The notes: generated from the sequence alone by a model not told the origin. Counted from the first letter of the stretch, positions 14,040 to 23,936 are shown. The stretch: 64,000 nt of DNA from CAVVDT01 sp963747005 (GCA_963747005.1 CAVVDT010000013.1:62001-126000), one strand, 5' to 3'. Translations and numbers: made by a program.

Positions 14040-17000
14040 TTGCACCGCAAGCTCGTCAAGGCGGCCGGAGTGACCTTCGCGGTGGCGTTGCTGCTGACGG
14101 TGGCGCTCGTGGCGTCGGCCATGTGGCGGCTGTCGCAAGGGCCAGTGGCGCTGACATTCCTCACGCCCGCGGTGCAGAACACCATCAATGCCAGCCTCAC
14201 CGGCATGAAGGTCAATATCGGCGATGTGATCATCGAGCGCGACCAGGATACCGGGCGTCCCCGCATTCGCCTGCGCGACATTCGCATGCACGATCTCGAC
14301 GGCAACCTGATAGCACGGGCGCCACGGGCGGCCGTCGTCGTCAACACCGCCGCCCTGCTGACGGGCAAGGTCGTTCCCGAAGAGCTGACACTCATTGGCC
14401 CGCGCATCATGGCGCGCCGCATGCTGGACGGCACCCTGCAATTCGGCTTTGGCGTCACTTCCAGCGAACAGAACGCTGAAGAAAAGGGGGCAAAGCAAGA
14501 CCGTACCGATGCGGCTCCCGACGCCCCCCTGCCGGCGGATCAACCCCCCGTCAACCTGATCGGGCTGCTGCGCAAGGAAATCGCTGCCGACAGCGAGGGC
14601 ACTTCACCGATTTCCTCGGTGATGGCGGTGCGCATAACCCACGCCTCGATATCGCTCTACGACGAGGCCAACAATGCCTTGTGGTTCGCTCCCAAGGCCA
14701 ATCTCGTGATTCGCCGCATGCCTTACGGCTTTGTGCTGTTCGCCGATGCCTCCATCGCCTCGGGCCAGGAGCCATGGCGCACCGAGGTGGTCGCCAACTA
14801 CCGCATTGCCGATCATCGCTTCACCGTCTCGGCGCGCGTGTTCGACCTGGTGCCGGCCGATATTTCCGACGAGGTGTTCGCCCTGTCGCAACTGGCCCAG
14901 GTGCGGCTGCCGCTGTCGGGTCATGCCGAGGTGGAATTCACCGATACCGGCGTTCTCACCAAGGCCAGCGCCGAATTGACGGTGGCAGCCGGAATCGTCG
15001 GCTTTCCCGACTATATTTCCGAACCCATCATCGTCGACGAAGGGCTGCTGCGTTTCGATTACGAGCCTTCCACCGGCGACATCGTGATCGGCAATTCGGC
15101 GATCTTCGTGGGCGGATCGCAGGCCCAGCTCGATGGCCGCATCGAGCCGGTGCGCGACAAGGACGGGCGACTGAAGAGCCTGCGCCTGTCGATCAATGCC
15201 CACAACGTGGCCATCGATGCCCAGGGCGCGGTCAAGAACCCGTTCATCTTCGACAACATCAAGTTCACCGGCGTGGCCTCGGTTGCCAATGCCAGCCTCG
15301 AAGTCGACGACCTGGTGCTGCGTTCGGGCGACGCCGGCATGCGGGTGCGCGGCCGCTTCCTCGGCGAGGACGGCGGCATCGGCGTCTATATCGCCGGAGC
15401 CATGCGTGATGTCAGCTTCGACATGATCAAGAAGCTGTGGCCGCCCATCGTGGCACCGGGGGCCAGGGAATGGATCAACGACAACGTCATCGCCGGGCGC
15501 ATTCCCGACGGCACCTTCCAGATCGCCATGCCTGCCAAGGTGATCGCCGCGGCGCTGCGCGACGAGACGGTTCCCGACAAGCTGGTCAGTTCGAAATTCA
15601 GTCTTGCCGGCGTAAAATTCCGCTATTTCAAGGCCCTGTCGCCCATAGCCGGCGCCAATGGCAACGCCACGATGACCGGCAACAACTTCCATATCGATGC
15701 CCAGGGCGGCACCATCTCCCTGCCGTCCGGCAAGACGATCGATGTGCCGAAGGGCAGCATCACCATCACCGATCTGGCGGCGCGCCAATCGCCGGCACAG
15801 ATCAGTGTGGAGGCGAATGGCCAGGCCGGCGAGTTCCTCGAATTGCTGGACGAAGAACCGCTGCACCTGATCTCCGAGCAGAAGATGCATGCCGATCGCC
15901 TGACCGGCAAGGTCAACGTGGTGCTGGCCGTCAACGCACCCCTGTCGCGCTTCATGAAGCCGCGCCAGGTGAACATCTCCGCCACGGCCCACATCGACAA
16001 GGGCACCCTCAAGAAGGCGGTAGAACAGGCGGACATGACCGACATGAACCTTGACCTGACGGTCGATCGCAAGGCCATGCAGGCCGAGGGCACGGCAAAG
16101 ATCAAGGACATCCCTGTCAAGCTGTCATATGTCCGCAATTTTACCGGGACCGAACAGCTGGGCTTGCAGGCCAGCCTCGATGCCGATGGCCGCAAGAAGC
16201 TGGGTGCCGATCTGTCCGATTACATCGTCGGAGCGACGCCGGTGAACGTCAAGGCCATGATCGACAACGGCAAGGTGATCTCCGCCCATATCGATGCCGA
16301 CCTGTCGGATGCCATACTCAAGCTCGATCCCATCAAGTGGCAACGCATCGCCGCCAAGGGCACCAAGGCCAGCCTCGACCTCGATCTCAGCGATCCCAAC
16401 GCCATCCGCATCAGCGATCTGACCCTGAGCGGCGAGGAGATGAAGATCGCCGGCGATATTGCCATGGGTACCGACGGGAGCTTCCGCAGCGCCAAGTTCT
16501 CCACATTCAAGCTGGACGCCGCCAACGATCTTCAGGTGGCGCTGAAGGACAAGGACGGCCTGTTGGTGGTGAACGCCACGGGCAGCAGTTTCGATGCCCG
16601 CCCGCTCATGGCCAACCTGTTCAGCAACGACAGCGGCAACAAATCACAACCGGGCCCGCGTCCGGTTCAGGTCTCTGTCAATATCGCCCGCGTCTATGCC
16701 AATCGCGGCGAAACCATTGCCAAAGTCGCCGGCAGCCTGCAATTCGTCGGCGGCCAGGTGCTGCGCGCCGATCTGCAAGGCACCCTGTCGAGCCAGTCGC
16801 CCATCACGCTGGAAATTTCCCCCGACACACAAGGTTTGCGCGCCTTGCGCATCGTCAGCCGCGATGCCGGCGCTGCACTCAGGGCCTCGAACCTCTATTC
16901 CAAGATTTCCGGCGGCACCCTCGACTTCCAGGCGCTATTGGGGGCCGGCACCGACGGATCGGTCCAGAAAGGCAAACTCACCATTCGCGACTTCGATGTG

Positions 17001-17504
17001 CTGGGCGAGCAGGCCCTCACCTCGATCAATACCCAGACGCTCGGCAAGCAGGAAAAGCCCATACAAAGCGGGCCGCGCCGCAACGGCAATTTCTTCACCA
17101 AGCTCACCTTGCCGTTTTCGACCGATTCCCAGTTCGTTCGCATCGGCGATGCGCTGATCCGCGGACCCGATCTCGGCGCATCGGCGCAAGGCGTCATCCG
17201 CAAGGCCGACGGTGCGCTCGACATCGGCGGCACCATCATTCCCGCCTACGCCCTCAACGCCGCATTGGGCGAGGTGCCGGTGCTGGGCGAGATCCTGGTC
17301 GGCGGCAAGGGGCAGGGGCTGTTCGGCCTCAACTACGCCTTGAAGGGCACCATGAGCGCCCCGCAGTTTCTGGTCAATCCGGTCTCTGCCATCGCACCCG
17401 GTTTCCTGCGCAACCTGTTCGGCATCGGCGGGGTCAACGGCATCAACGCCGACGGCACCATCGCTCCCGTCACGCCCCCCAGGGAAATGGGCACCGACAA
17501 ATAG
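14040..17504 (+). CDS. AsmA-like / YhdP-type inner-membrane protein
   Basis: A 1154-residue protein with one N-terminal membrane anchor (AGVTFAVALLLTVALVASAMW) and a very long periplasmic part rich in beta strands (DUF3971/AsmA-like C-terminal type). Typical features are INASLTGMKVNIGDVII near the start, repeated amphipathic strand pairs, and a C-terminal hydrophobic stretch (SAIAPGFLRNLFG). Family members (YhdP, TamB, AsmA) form hydrophobic grooves that move phospholipid from inner to outer membrane. The start is a TTG with AAGGAAGG upstream; a TAA immediately before it in frame rules out any earlier start. It stands alone, convergent with tyrS. Confidence 0.88.
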   Translation: MHRKLVKAAGVTFAVALLLTVALVASAMWRLSQGPVALTFLTPAVQNTINASLTGMKVNIGDVIIERDQDTGRPRIRLRDIRMHDLDGNLIARAPRAAVVVNTAALLTGKVVPEELTLIGPRIMARRMLDGTLQFGFGVTSSEQNAEEKGAKQDRTDAAPDAPLPADQPPVNLIGLLRKEIAADSEGTSPISSVMAVRITHASISLYDEANNALWFAPKANLVIRRMPYGFVLFADASIASGQEPWRTEVVANYRIADHRFTVSARVFDLVPADISDEVFALSQLAQVRLPLSGHAEVEFTDTGVLTKASAELTVAAGIVGFPDYISEPIIVDEGLLRFDYEPSTGDIVIGNSAIFVGGSQAQLDGRIEPVRDKDGRLKSLRLSINAHNVAIDAQGAVKNPFIFDNIKFTGVASVANASLEVDDLVLRSGDAGMRVRGRFLGEDGGIGVYIAGAMRDVSFDMIKKLWPPIVAPGAREWINDNVIAGRIPDGTFQIAMPAKVIAAALRDETVPDKLVSSKFSLAGVKFRYFKALSPIAGANGNATMTGNNFHIDAQGGTISLPSGKTIDVPKGSITITDLAARQSPAQISVEANGQAGEFLELLDEEPLHLISEQKMHADRLTGKVNVVLAVNAPLSRFMKPRQVNISATAHIDKGTLKKAVEQADMTDMNLDLTVDRKAMQAEGTAKIKDIPVKLSYVRNFTGTEQLGLQASLDADGRKKLGADLSDYIVGATPVNVKAMIDNGKVISAHIDADLSDAILKLDPIKWQRIAAKGTKASLDLDLSDPNAIRISDLTLSGEEMKIAGDIAMGTDGSFRSAKFSTFKLDAANDLQVALKDKDGLLVVNATGSSFDARPLMANLFSNDSGNKSQPGPRPVQVSVNIARVYANRGETIAKVAGSLQFVGGQVLRADLQGTLSSQSPITLEISPDTQGLRALRIVSRDAGAALRASNLYSKISGGTLDFQALLGAGTDGSVQKGKLTIRDFDVLGEQALTSINTQTLGKQEKPIQSGPRRNGNFFTKLTLPFSTDSQFVRIGDALIRGPDLGASAQGVIRKADGALDIGGTIIPAYALNAALGEVPVLGEILVGGKGQGLFGLNYALKGTMSAPQFLVNPVSAIAPGFLRNLFGIGGVNGINADGTIAPVTPPREMGTDK

Positions 17505-17507
17505 CCA

Positions 17508-18761
17508 TCAGGCCGTCTTCAGGAGAACGTGGCGCTTCTTGCCCATGGAAAGCTTTATCAGGCCGTCCGGCGTCAGGTCCGCCGTTGAAAGGCTGCGGCG
17601 CGGGTCGGAGACGGGCGCATCGTTGATGCGCACGGCGCCGCCATCCACCGCCCGCCGGGCCTCGCCGTTGGAGGCGGCAAGGCCGGCCTTCACCATCGCC
17701 GTCAACAGGCCGAGGCCGGCGGCAAGTTCCTGCGATGCGATCTCCACCGTCGGCAGCCCTTCGGCCATGCCGCCCTGCTCGAAAGTCTGGAGGGCCGTTG
17801 CAGCTGCGGCCTCGGCGGCCTCGCGCCCGTGCATGAGGGCGGTTGCCTCGGTGGCGAGCACCTTTTTGGCTTCATTGATCTCGGCCCCGCCAAGCGCCTC
17901 CAGCCGGGCGATCTCGTCCATGGGCAGGACGGTGAACAGTTTCAGGAAACGCCCGACGTCGGCGTCTTCCGAATTGCGCCAGTATTGCCAGTAGTCATAA
18001 GGCGCCAGCATGTCGGCGTTGAGCCATACCGCGCCGGCCGCCGTCTTGCCCATCTTGGCACCCGACGAGGTGGTGAGCAGCGGACAGGTGAGGGCGTAGA
18101 GCTGGTGGGTCCCCATGCGCCGCCCGAGGTCGATGCCGTTGACGATGTTGCCCCACTGGTCGGAACCGCCCATTTGCAGGTTGCAGCCATGTCGACGCGA
18201 CAGTTCGACGAAGTCGTAGGACTGCAGAATCATGTAGTTGAACTCGATGAACGACAACTCGTGCTCGCGCTCCAGCCGGAGGCGCACCGAATCCATGGTC
18301 AGCATGCGGTTGATGGAAAAGTGACGACCCACCTCGCGCAGCATCTCGATGTAGTTGAGGCCAGCCAGCCACTTGGCGTTATCCACCATGAGGGCGCCGT
18401 TGCCTTCGTCGCCGAAGGTCAGGAAGCGCGAAAAGGTGGTCTTGATCGATTCCTTGTTGGCGTCGATCTGTTCGTAGGTCAAAAGCTTGCGGCTTTCATC
18501 GCGGCCCGACGGATCGCCGACCCGGGTGGTGCCGCCGCCCATCAGGGCGATGGGGCGGTTGCCTGTCTGCTGCAGCCAGCGCAGCATCATGATGGACAGC
18601 AGGCTGCCGACATGCAGCGAGGCGGCGGTGCAGTCATAGCCCACATAGGCGACGATCTCGCCCCTGGCCGCCAGCGCGTCGATGCCTTCGGCATCGGAAA
18701 GCTGGTGGATATAGCCGCGCTGGTCGAGGATTCTGAGGAATTCCGATTTGTACTGGCTCAT
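17508..18761 (-). CDS. tyrS: Tyrosyl-tRNA synthetase
   Basis: A class I aminoacyl-tRNA synthetase charging tRNA-Tyr. The 417-residue product has the HIGH-type motif HVGS, the tyrosine pocket (YVGYDCTAASLHVG), the QMGGSDQWGN motif shared with TrpRS/TyrRS, and KMSKS as KMGKT. A C-terminal S4 RNA-binding domain follows (about residues 350-417, GEARRAVDGGAVRIND). I chose the ATG at 18761 because the product then starts MSQYKSEFLRIL, as in relatives. An in-frame ATG at 18782 is possible. It is divergent from anmK, with about 50 bp between the starts. Confidence 0.95.
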   Translation of the reverse strand: MSQYKSEFLRILDQRGYIHQLSDAEGIDALAARGEIVAYVGYDCTAASLHVGSLLSIMMLRWLQQTGNRPIALMGGGTTRVGDPSGRDESRKLLTYEQIDANKESIKTTFSRFLTFGDEGNGALMVDNAKWLAGLNYIEMLREVGRHFSINRMLTMDSVRLRLEREHELSFIEFNYMILQSYDFVELSRRHGCNLQMGGSDQWGNIVNGIDLGRRMGTHQLYALTCPLLTTSSGAKMGKTAAGAVWLNADMLAPYDYWQYWRNSEDADVGRFLKLFTVLPMDEIARLEALGGAEINEAKKVLATEATALMHGREAAEAAAATALQTFEQGGMAEGLPTVEIASQELAAGLGLLTAMVKAGLAASNGEARRAVDGGAVRINDAPVSDPRRSLSTADLTPDGLIKLSMGKKRHVLLKTA

Positions 18762-18811
18762 GTTAACCGTCACGTGTGACATTGGAGCCGCATTTAGCAC
18801 GAGTTGGAAAC

Positions 18812-19927
18812 ATGGCGAAACCTCTCACCGCCATCGGCCTGATGAGCGGCACCTCACTGGACGGCATCGACGCTGCGCTGATCCGCACCGACGGCGCGGA
18901 CATCGTCGAGCACCTGGGTGCCGCCAGTTTTGCCTACACGGCCGCGGAGCGGCGGTTGCTGGCCAGTGCACTTGGAGCCGCCACCGGCCTTGCCGATCGC
19001 AACGCGCGCCCCGGCCCGCTGGCCGAGGCCGAGGACATGATCACCTCGCGCCACGCCACTGCGGTCGGCGATCTGCTGCAGCGCGCCGGGCTGAGGCGGG
19101 AGAGTGTCGATGTCATCGGCTTTCACGGCCAGACGGTGCTGCACCGCCCCGAGGCGCGGCTTACGGTGCAACTGGGCGATGGCGCGGCCCTTGCCCGCCA
19201 GACCGGCATCGCGGTCGTCGCCGACATGCGCGCCGCCGATGTAGCGGCGGGCGGCGAGGGGGCGCCGCTTGCCCCTGTCTATCACCGCGCCCTGGCGGCA
19301 GCCCTCGATGAACGCCCGGTGGTGTTCGTCAATATCGGCGGGGTCGGCAACGTCACCTGGATCGGGGCGAGCGGGGATATGCTCGCCTTCGACACCGGAC
19401 CCGGCAATGCCTTGATGGACGACTGGGCCTTGCGTCACACCGGAAGCCCGTGTGACCGCGATGGCCGGCTGGCGGCCGCGGGCGTTCTCGATCCGCAAGC
19501 CTTCGAGACCCTGGCGATGAACCCCTATTTCGAAAAGCCGGTGCCGAAATCGCTCGACCGCAACGCTTTCGACGTCGCCTGTCTGGAGGGATTGAGTCCC
19601 GCCGACGGCATGGCGACGCTTCTGCACTTCACCGCCACCTCGCTTGCCCGCGCCGCCGGCTGGTTTCCCGAGAGCCCGTCGGGATGGGTGATCTGCGGCG
19701 GCGGCCGCCACAATCCGGCGCTGATGAAGGAAATCCGGGGTCTTCTCGAACCCCTGGGCCAGAAGGTGATGAGCGCCGAGGAAGCCGGCATTGATGGCGG
19801 CATCGTCGAGGCCGAGGCCTGGGCCTATATGGCGGTCAGGTCGCTGAAGGGCCTGCCGATCACCTGGCCGACGACCACGAGGGCGCCCGAGCCGATGACG
19901 GGCGGCGCCCTGTACCGGTTTGACTAA
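18812..19927 (+). CDS. anmK: Anhydro-N-acetylmuramic acid kinase
   Basis: This enzyme phosphorylates and opens 1,6-anhydro-MurNAc to MurNAc-6-phosphate in cell-wall recycling. Landmarks in the 371-residue product are GLMSGTSLDGIDAALI at the start, HGQTVLHRPEA (FHGQT motif), NIGGVGNVTWIG, AFDTGPGNALMDD and WVICGGGRHNPAL, all typical of AnmK. The ATG at 18812 gives MAKPLTAIGLMSGTS, the usual beginning; an earlier in-frame GTG-type start is not needed. It ends 4 bp into the convergent hydrolase gene, whose stop it overlaps. Confidence 0.96.
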   Translation: MAKPLTAIGLMSGTSLDGIDAALIRTDGADIVEHLGAASFAYTAAERRLLASALGAATGLADRNARPGPLAEAEDMITSRHATAVGDLLQRAGLRRESVDVIGFHGQTVLHRPEARLTVQLGDGAALARQTGIAVVADMRAADVAAGGEGAPLAPVYHRALAAALDERPVVFVNIGGVGNVTWIGASGDMLAFDTGPGNALMDDWALRHTGSPCDRDGRLAAAGVLDPQAFETLAMNPYFEKPVPKSLDRNAFDVACLEGLSPADGMATLLHFTATSLARAAGWFPESPSGWVICGGGRHNPALMKEIRGLLEPLGQKVMSAEEAGIDGGIVEAEAWAYMAVRSLKGLPITWPTTTRAPEPMTGGALYRFD

Positions 19928-20571
19928 AGCTCCACCTTCAGCCTGCGGTCGAGGTAGTCGGCGCAAATGCCGGTCAACTCGTCGATGCGGTCGGCAAAGA
20001 AGTGATTGGCGCCTTCCATCACGATGTGGTCGATGGCGATGCCACGCTGGGTCTTGAGCTTGGTGACGAGGTTCTGGACCACCGTCGGCGGCGTCACCTG
20101 GTCCTGGTCGCCGTTGACGAACAGACCCGAAGCCGGGCAGGGCGCCAGGAACGAGAAGTCGTAATGCTTGGCCAGCGGCGCAATGGAGATGAAGCCTGAA
20201 ATCTCCGGGCGGCGCATCAGCAGCTGCATGGAAATCCACGCCCCGAACGATATGCCGGTGATCCAGCACACCCGCGCCTCGCGGTTGATGGCCTGCAGCC
20301 AGTCGAGCGCCGCGGCGGCATCGGCCAGTTCGCCGGCGCCATTGTCGAACAGCCCCTGGCTGCGGCCCACGCCGCGAAAATTGAAACGCATCACCGAAAA
20401 GCCGCGCTCGGCGAACATGTAATAAAGCGAATGCACGATCGGGTTGTTCATCGTGCCGCCGAACTGGGGGTGCGGATGCAGGATGATCGCGATCGGCGAA
20501 CCCTGCTCCTTGTTGTGGTGGTAGCGCGCTTCGATCCGGCCGGCCGGACCGTTGACGATGACCTCTGGCAT
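19924..20571 (-). CDS. Alpha/beta hydrolase (COG2945-like)
   Basis: A 215-residue compact alpha/beta hydrolase. The pattern LHPHPQFGGTMNN near residue 30, then RFNFRGVGRSQG, the nucleophile elbow GISFGAW, and the late NGDQDQVTPP (acid) and ANHFF (histidine) match the COG2945 group of small bacterial hydrolases. There is no signal peptide, so it is cytoplasmic. Its substrate is unknown. The promoter region lies between it and the suf operon, which runs the other way. Its 3' end overlaps the stop of anmK by 4 bp. Confidence 0.9.
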   Translation of the reverse strand: MPEVIVNGPAGRIEARYHHNKEQGSPIAIILHPHPQFGGTMNNPIVHSLYYMFAERGFSVMRFNFRGVGRSQGLFDNGAGELADAAAALDWLQAINREARVCWITGISFGAWISMQLLMRRPEISGFISIAPLAKHYDFSFLAPCPASGLFVNGDQDQVTPPTVVQNLVTKLKTQRGIAIDHIVMEGANHFFADRIDELTGICADYLDRRLKVEL

Positions 20572-20612
20572 AAATGTGTGATCCCGTGCGGCGTTTGGTC
20601 GTCGCTGAATAG

Positions 20613-20667
20613 TTGACTCGTGCAGTCGGCTTTTCTATATGACAGGTCAGGACGGTTCGAGGAACCG
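20613..20667 (+). promoter_or_regulatory. Promoter and candidate operator of the suf operon
   Basis: TTGACT at 20613-20618 and TATATG at 20636-20641 are separated by exactly 17 bp, a strong sigma-70 promoter for rrf2. Directly after the -10 box, at 20653-20667, lies the inverted repeat CGGTTC-GAG-GAACCG, which would cover the transcription start. Its position suits a repressor site, possibly for the Rrf2 protein encoded by the first gene. The leader is about 135 nt long. Confidence 0.55.
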
Positions 20668-20782
20668 GCAGGCAGCGTCGCCGACACCGGCGGGTCATAT
20701 ACGACTGGGGGCAGCAATTGCAACTGTTGTGTGGCGCAAAGGGCCGCAACTCGATGCTTTCTGTCGGAAACAGGCGAAAAAG

Positions 20783-21250
20783 ATGAAGCTTTCGACCAAA
20801 GGCCGCTATGCCGTGATGGCTCTGGCCGACATTGCCCTCCATTCGGCCGGATCGGCCGTTTCGCTCGCCGATGTGGCCGGGCGGCAGGAAATCTCGGTGG
20901 AATATCTCGAACAGCTTTTCGGCAAGCTGAGAAGGGCCGGACTTGTCGACAGCGTACGCGGTCCCGGCGGCGGCTATCTTCTGGCCCTGCCGGCGGAGGA
21001 CATCCGCATCGCCGACATCATTTCCGCGGTCGATGAAACCATGCAGATTACCCGCTGCCAGGGCGATGCCATCGATGGCTGCGTCGGTGGCGAGAAATGC
21101 GTTACGCATGAATTGTGGGCGGCGCTGGGCCGCCAGATCTATGGCTTTCTGGCCGCCATCACCCTCGGCGACGTGGTGGAAAAGCGCAACCTGGCGCTCG
21201 CCGCGACGGTGAGGCGCGCCAAGGCGCAGCCGGCCCGGGCAGTCAACTGA
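20783..21250 (+). CDS. Rrf2 family regulator (IscR-like)
   Basis: A 155-residue winged-helix regulator opening the suf operon. MKLSTKGRYAVMALADIA is the classic IscR start, followed by the helix-turn-helix (LADVAGRQEISVEYLEQLF) and the wing (VRGPGGGY). Three cysteines in CQGDAIDGCVGGEKC (spacing 7 and 5 residues between) are suited to hold an Fe-S cluster, so it probably senses cluster supply and represses the operon when demand is met. The ATG at 20783 is fixed by family alignment; upstream in-frame starts would add unrelated sequence. The nifS-like gene follows after 16 bp. Confidence 0.93.
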   Translation: MKLSTKGRYAVMALADIALHSAGSAVSLADVAGRQEISVEYLEQLFGKLRRAGLVDSVRGPGGGYLLALPAEDIRIADIISAVDETMQITRCQGDAIDGCVGGEKCVTHELWAALGRQIYGFLAAITLGDVVEKRNLALAATVRRAKAQPARAVN

Positions 21251-21266
21251 CAGGCACGGAAAACCA

Positions 21267-22385
21267 ATGAAGTCGCGTACTTACCTCGATCACAATGCCA
21301 CCGCGCCGCTGCGTCCGGTAGCCCGCGCCGCCGTTCTGGCGGCAATGGACGCGGGTGGCAATGCCTCCTCGGTCCACGCCGAAGGCCGTGCCGCGCGTGC
21401 CCTGATCGATGACGCGCGCGCCATCGTCGCCGCCGGCCTCGGCGTGCGCCCCGACATGGTGGTCTTTACCTCCGGCGGCAGCGAGGCCAACAATCTGGCG
21501 CTGCGGGCCAGCGGGCCCCGCGCCCTCATCGTCTCAGCCGTCGAGCATCCCTCGGTGCTGGCCGCTGCGCGCGCCGATGGGCGGTTCCTCGCAGAAATCC
21601 CGGTCAATCGGAACGGCATCGTCGACCTTGACCGGCTGGCGGGGCTTCTGGCCGCGGCTCAGGCCCCCGCGCTGGTCAGCGTGATGCTGGCCAACAACGA
21701 GACCGGCGTCATCCAGCCCGTCAAGGCGGTGGGCGAGCTGGTGCATGCCCACGACGGTCTTCTGCATGTGGACGCGGTGCAGGCCTTCGGGCGCCTGCCG
21801 GTGCGTTTTGCCTTGCTGGGGGCCGATCTCCTCACCTTGTCGGCCCACAAGCTCGGCGGACCGCTTGGGGCCGGCGTGCTGGTGGTGAGCGACCGTGTCA
21901 GGCTCGATCCGCTGATCAGGGGCGGCGGCCAGGAATTCGGCCGCCGTGCCGGCACGGAAAATGCCGCCGCCATTGCAGGCTTTGCCGCGGCCTTGCGTGA
22001 CATCGCCGAAAAGCTTTTGCCGAATGCGGACTTGCGCGACGATCTTGAGAAGCATTTCAAGGCCATCGCGCCCGATATCGTGGTGTTCGGCGCCGGCGCG
22101 CCACGGCTGGTGAACACCACCTGCTTTGCCGTTCCCGACCTCGATGCCCAGACGGCGCTGATGGGTTTCGACCTGGCGGGCGTGGCGGTCTCTTCAGGGT
22201 CGGCCTGCTCGTCCGGCAAGGTGACGCGCTCGCATGTGCTCTCCGCCATGGGCATCGGCGATGAACTGGCGGCGGGCGCCGTGCGCATCAGCCTCGGCTG
22301 GACGACCGGCAAGGAGGATATCGAGGCCGCCGTCGCCGCCTGGCAGGTGATCGTGGCGCGCCACCGCGCCCTGCGGGCCGCATGA
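21267..22385 (+). CDS. Cysteine desulfurase, NifS/IscS-like
   Basis: A PLP enzyme that takes sulfur from cysteine for cluster assembly (class V aminotransferase, group I). The 372-residue product begins TYLDHNATAPLRP, has the cofactor motif SGGSEANNLAL, the PLP lysine in LSAHKLGGPLG, and the mobile active-site cysteine in SSGSACSSGK. It sits between rrf2 and sufB, giving this operon two cysteine desulfurases of different groups (the other is sufS). The start is 16 bp after rrf2. It is likely cotranscribed with the suf genes; whether it feeds SufBCD or another sulfur acceptor cannot be told. Confidence 0.94.
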   Translation: MKSRTYLDHNATAPLRPVARAAVLAAMDAGGNASSVHAEGRAARALIDDARAIVAAGLGVRPDMVVFTSGGSEANNLALRASGPRALIVSAVEHPSVLAAARADGRFLAEIPVNRNGIVDLDRLAGLLAAAQAPALVSVMLANNETGVIQPVKAVGELVHAHDGLLHVDAVQAFGRLPVRFALLGADLLTLSAHKLGGPLGAGVLVVSDRVRLDPLIRGGGQEFGRRAGTENAAAIAGFAAALRDIAEKLLPNADLRDDLEKHFKAIAPDIVVFGAGAPRLVNTTCFAVPDLDAQTALMGFDLAGVAVSSGSACSSGKVTRSHVLSAMGIGDELAAGAVRISLGWTTGKEDIEAAVAAWQVIVARHRALRAA

Positions 22386-22418
22386 TGATTGCGAACAAGG
22401 ACAGGAAAGTTATCGAAC

Positions 22419-23936
22419 ATGGCTGATCTCGACACCATCCAGCGGGTCCGTGAGATCGAAGTCGACAAGTACAAATACGGCTTCGAGACACAGATCGCCT
22501 CGGAAAAGGCTCCGCGCGGCCTGAACGAGGATGTGATCCGCTACATTTCCGCCAAGAAGGGCGAACCCGAGTGGATGCTCGACTGGCGGCTCGAAGCCTA
22601 TCGCCGCTGGCTGATGATGGACGAACCCACCTGGGCGCGCGTCCACTATCCCAAGATCGACTTCAACGACCTCTATTATTATGCATCGCCCAAGGGCCAG
22701 AACGCCCCGACTTCGCTCGACGAGGTCGATCCGGAGCTGCTGGCGACCTACGCCAAGCTCGGCATCCCCCTGAAGGAACAGGAACTTCTGGCGGGCGTGC
22801 GCAAGCAGGGCGAACCCAGCGATCTCGACGATGCCGGCGGCGGCGATGCCTCCTACGGCAATGTCGCCATCGATGCGGTGTTCGATTCGGTCTCCGTCGT
22901 CACCACCTTCAAGGCCGAACTGGCCAAGGTCGGGGTCATCTTCTGCTCCATTTCCGAAGCCCTGAGAGAGCATCCCGAACTGGTGAAGAAGTATCTGGGT
23001 TCGGTGGTGCCGCAGGCCGACAATTTCTTTGCCGCGCTCAATTCGGCGGTCTTTTCCGATGGTTCCTTCGTCTACATACCCCAAGGGGTGCGCTGCCCGA
23101 TGGAGCTTTCGACCTATTTCCGCATCAACGAGCGCAATACCGGCCAGTTCGAGCGGACCCTTATCATCGCCGACAAGGGCGCGCAGGTCTCCTATCTGGA
23201 AGGCTGCACGGCGCCCATGCGCGATGAAAACCAGCTTCATGCCGCCGTGGTCGAACTGGTGGCGCTGGACGATGCCGAGATCAAGTATTCGACGGTGCAG
23301 AACTGGTATCCGGGCGACAAGGACGGCAAGGGCGGCGTCTACAATTTCGTCACCAAGCGCGCCGACTGCCGCGGCCGCAACGCCAAGGTGTCGTGGACGC
23401 AAGTCGAGACCGGCTCGGCGATCACGTGGAAATACCCCTCGTGCATCCTGCGCGGCGACAATTCCCGCGGCGAATTCTATTCCATCGCCATTTCCAACGG
23501 CTACCAGCAGGTGGACTCAGGCACCAAGATGCTGCATCTGGGCAAGAACACCTCCTCGCGCATCATCTCGAAAGGCATTGCTGCCGGGCATTCCGACAAT
23601 ACCTATCGCGGCCTCGTCTCGGCCCACCGCAAGGCCACGAACGCGCGTAACTTCACCCAGTGCGATAGTCTGCTGATCGGCGACAAATGCGGCGCCCATA
23701 CGGTGCCTTATATCGAAGCGAAGACGTCGTCCGCCCATTTCGAGCACGAGGCGACGACCTCCAAGATCTCCGACGACATGATGTTCTACTGCCAGCAGCG
23801 CGGCCTCAACGCCGAAGAGGCCATCGCCCTGGTGGTCAACGGCTTCGTGCGCGACGTGCTGCAGCACCTGCCGATGGAATTCATGGCCGAGACGCAAAAG
23901 CTCATCGGCATCTCGCTGGAAGGCAGCGTCGGCTGA
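22419..23936 (+). CDS. sufB: Fe-S cluster scaffold SufB
   Basis: SufB is a core subunit of the SufBCD complex on which Fe-S clusters are built. The 505-residue product matches the family throughout: YKYGFETQI near the start, GVRCPMELSTYFRIN, YLEGCTAPMRDENQLHAAVV, and KFSTVQNWYPG-type sequence read here as KYSTVQNWYPG. The C-terminus has GLVSAHRKATNARNFTQCDS with HFEHEATTSKI. The cysteine in FTQCDSLLIG and the C-terminal acidic region are conserved. The start at 22419 has AGGAAAG upstream. It is followed after 36 bp by sufC. Confidence 0.97.
   Translation: MADLDTIQRVREIEVDKYKYGFETQIASEKAPRGLNEDVIRYISAKKGEPEWMLDWRLEAYRRWLMMDEPTWARVHYPKIDFNDLYYYASPKGQNAPTSLDEVDPELLATYAKLGIPLKEQELLAGVRKQGEPSDLDDAGGGDASYGNVAIDAVFDSVSVVTTFKAELAKVGVIFCSISEALREHPELVKKYLGSVVPQADNFFAALNSAVFSDGSFVYIPQGVRCPMELSTYFRINERNTGQFERTLIIADKGAQVSYLEGCTAPMRDENQLHAAVVELVALDDAEIKYSTVQNWYPGDKDGKGGVYNFVTKRADCRGRNAKVSWTQVETGSAITWKYPSCILRGDNSRGEFYSIAISNGYQQVDSGTKMLHLGKNTSSRIISKGIAAGHSDNTYRGLVSAHRKATNARNFTQCDSLLIGDKCGAHTVPYIEAKTSSAHFEHEATTSKISDDMMFYCQQRGLNAEEAIALVVNGFVRDVLQHLPMEFMAETQKLIGISLEGSVG

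Noticed and set aside
18854..21109. A 751-codon minus-strand frame across anmK and the hydrolase
   Set aside because: It is the antisense strand of anmK and only briefly shares strand with the hydrolase in another frame; no conserved motif.
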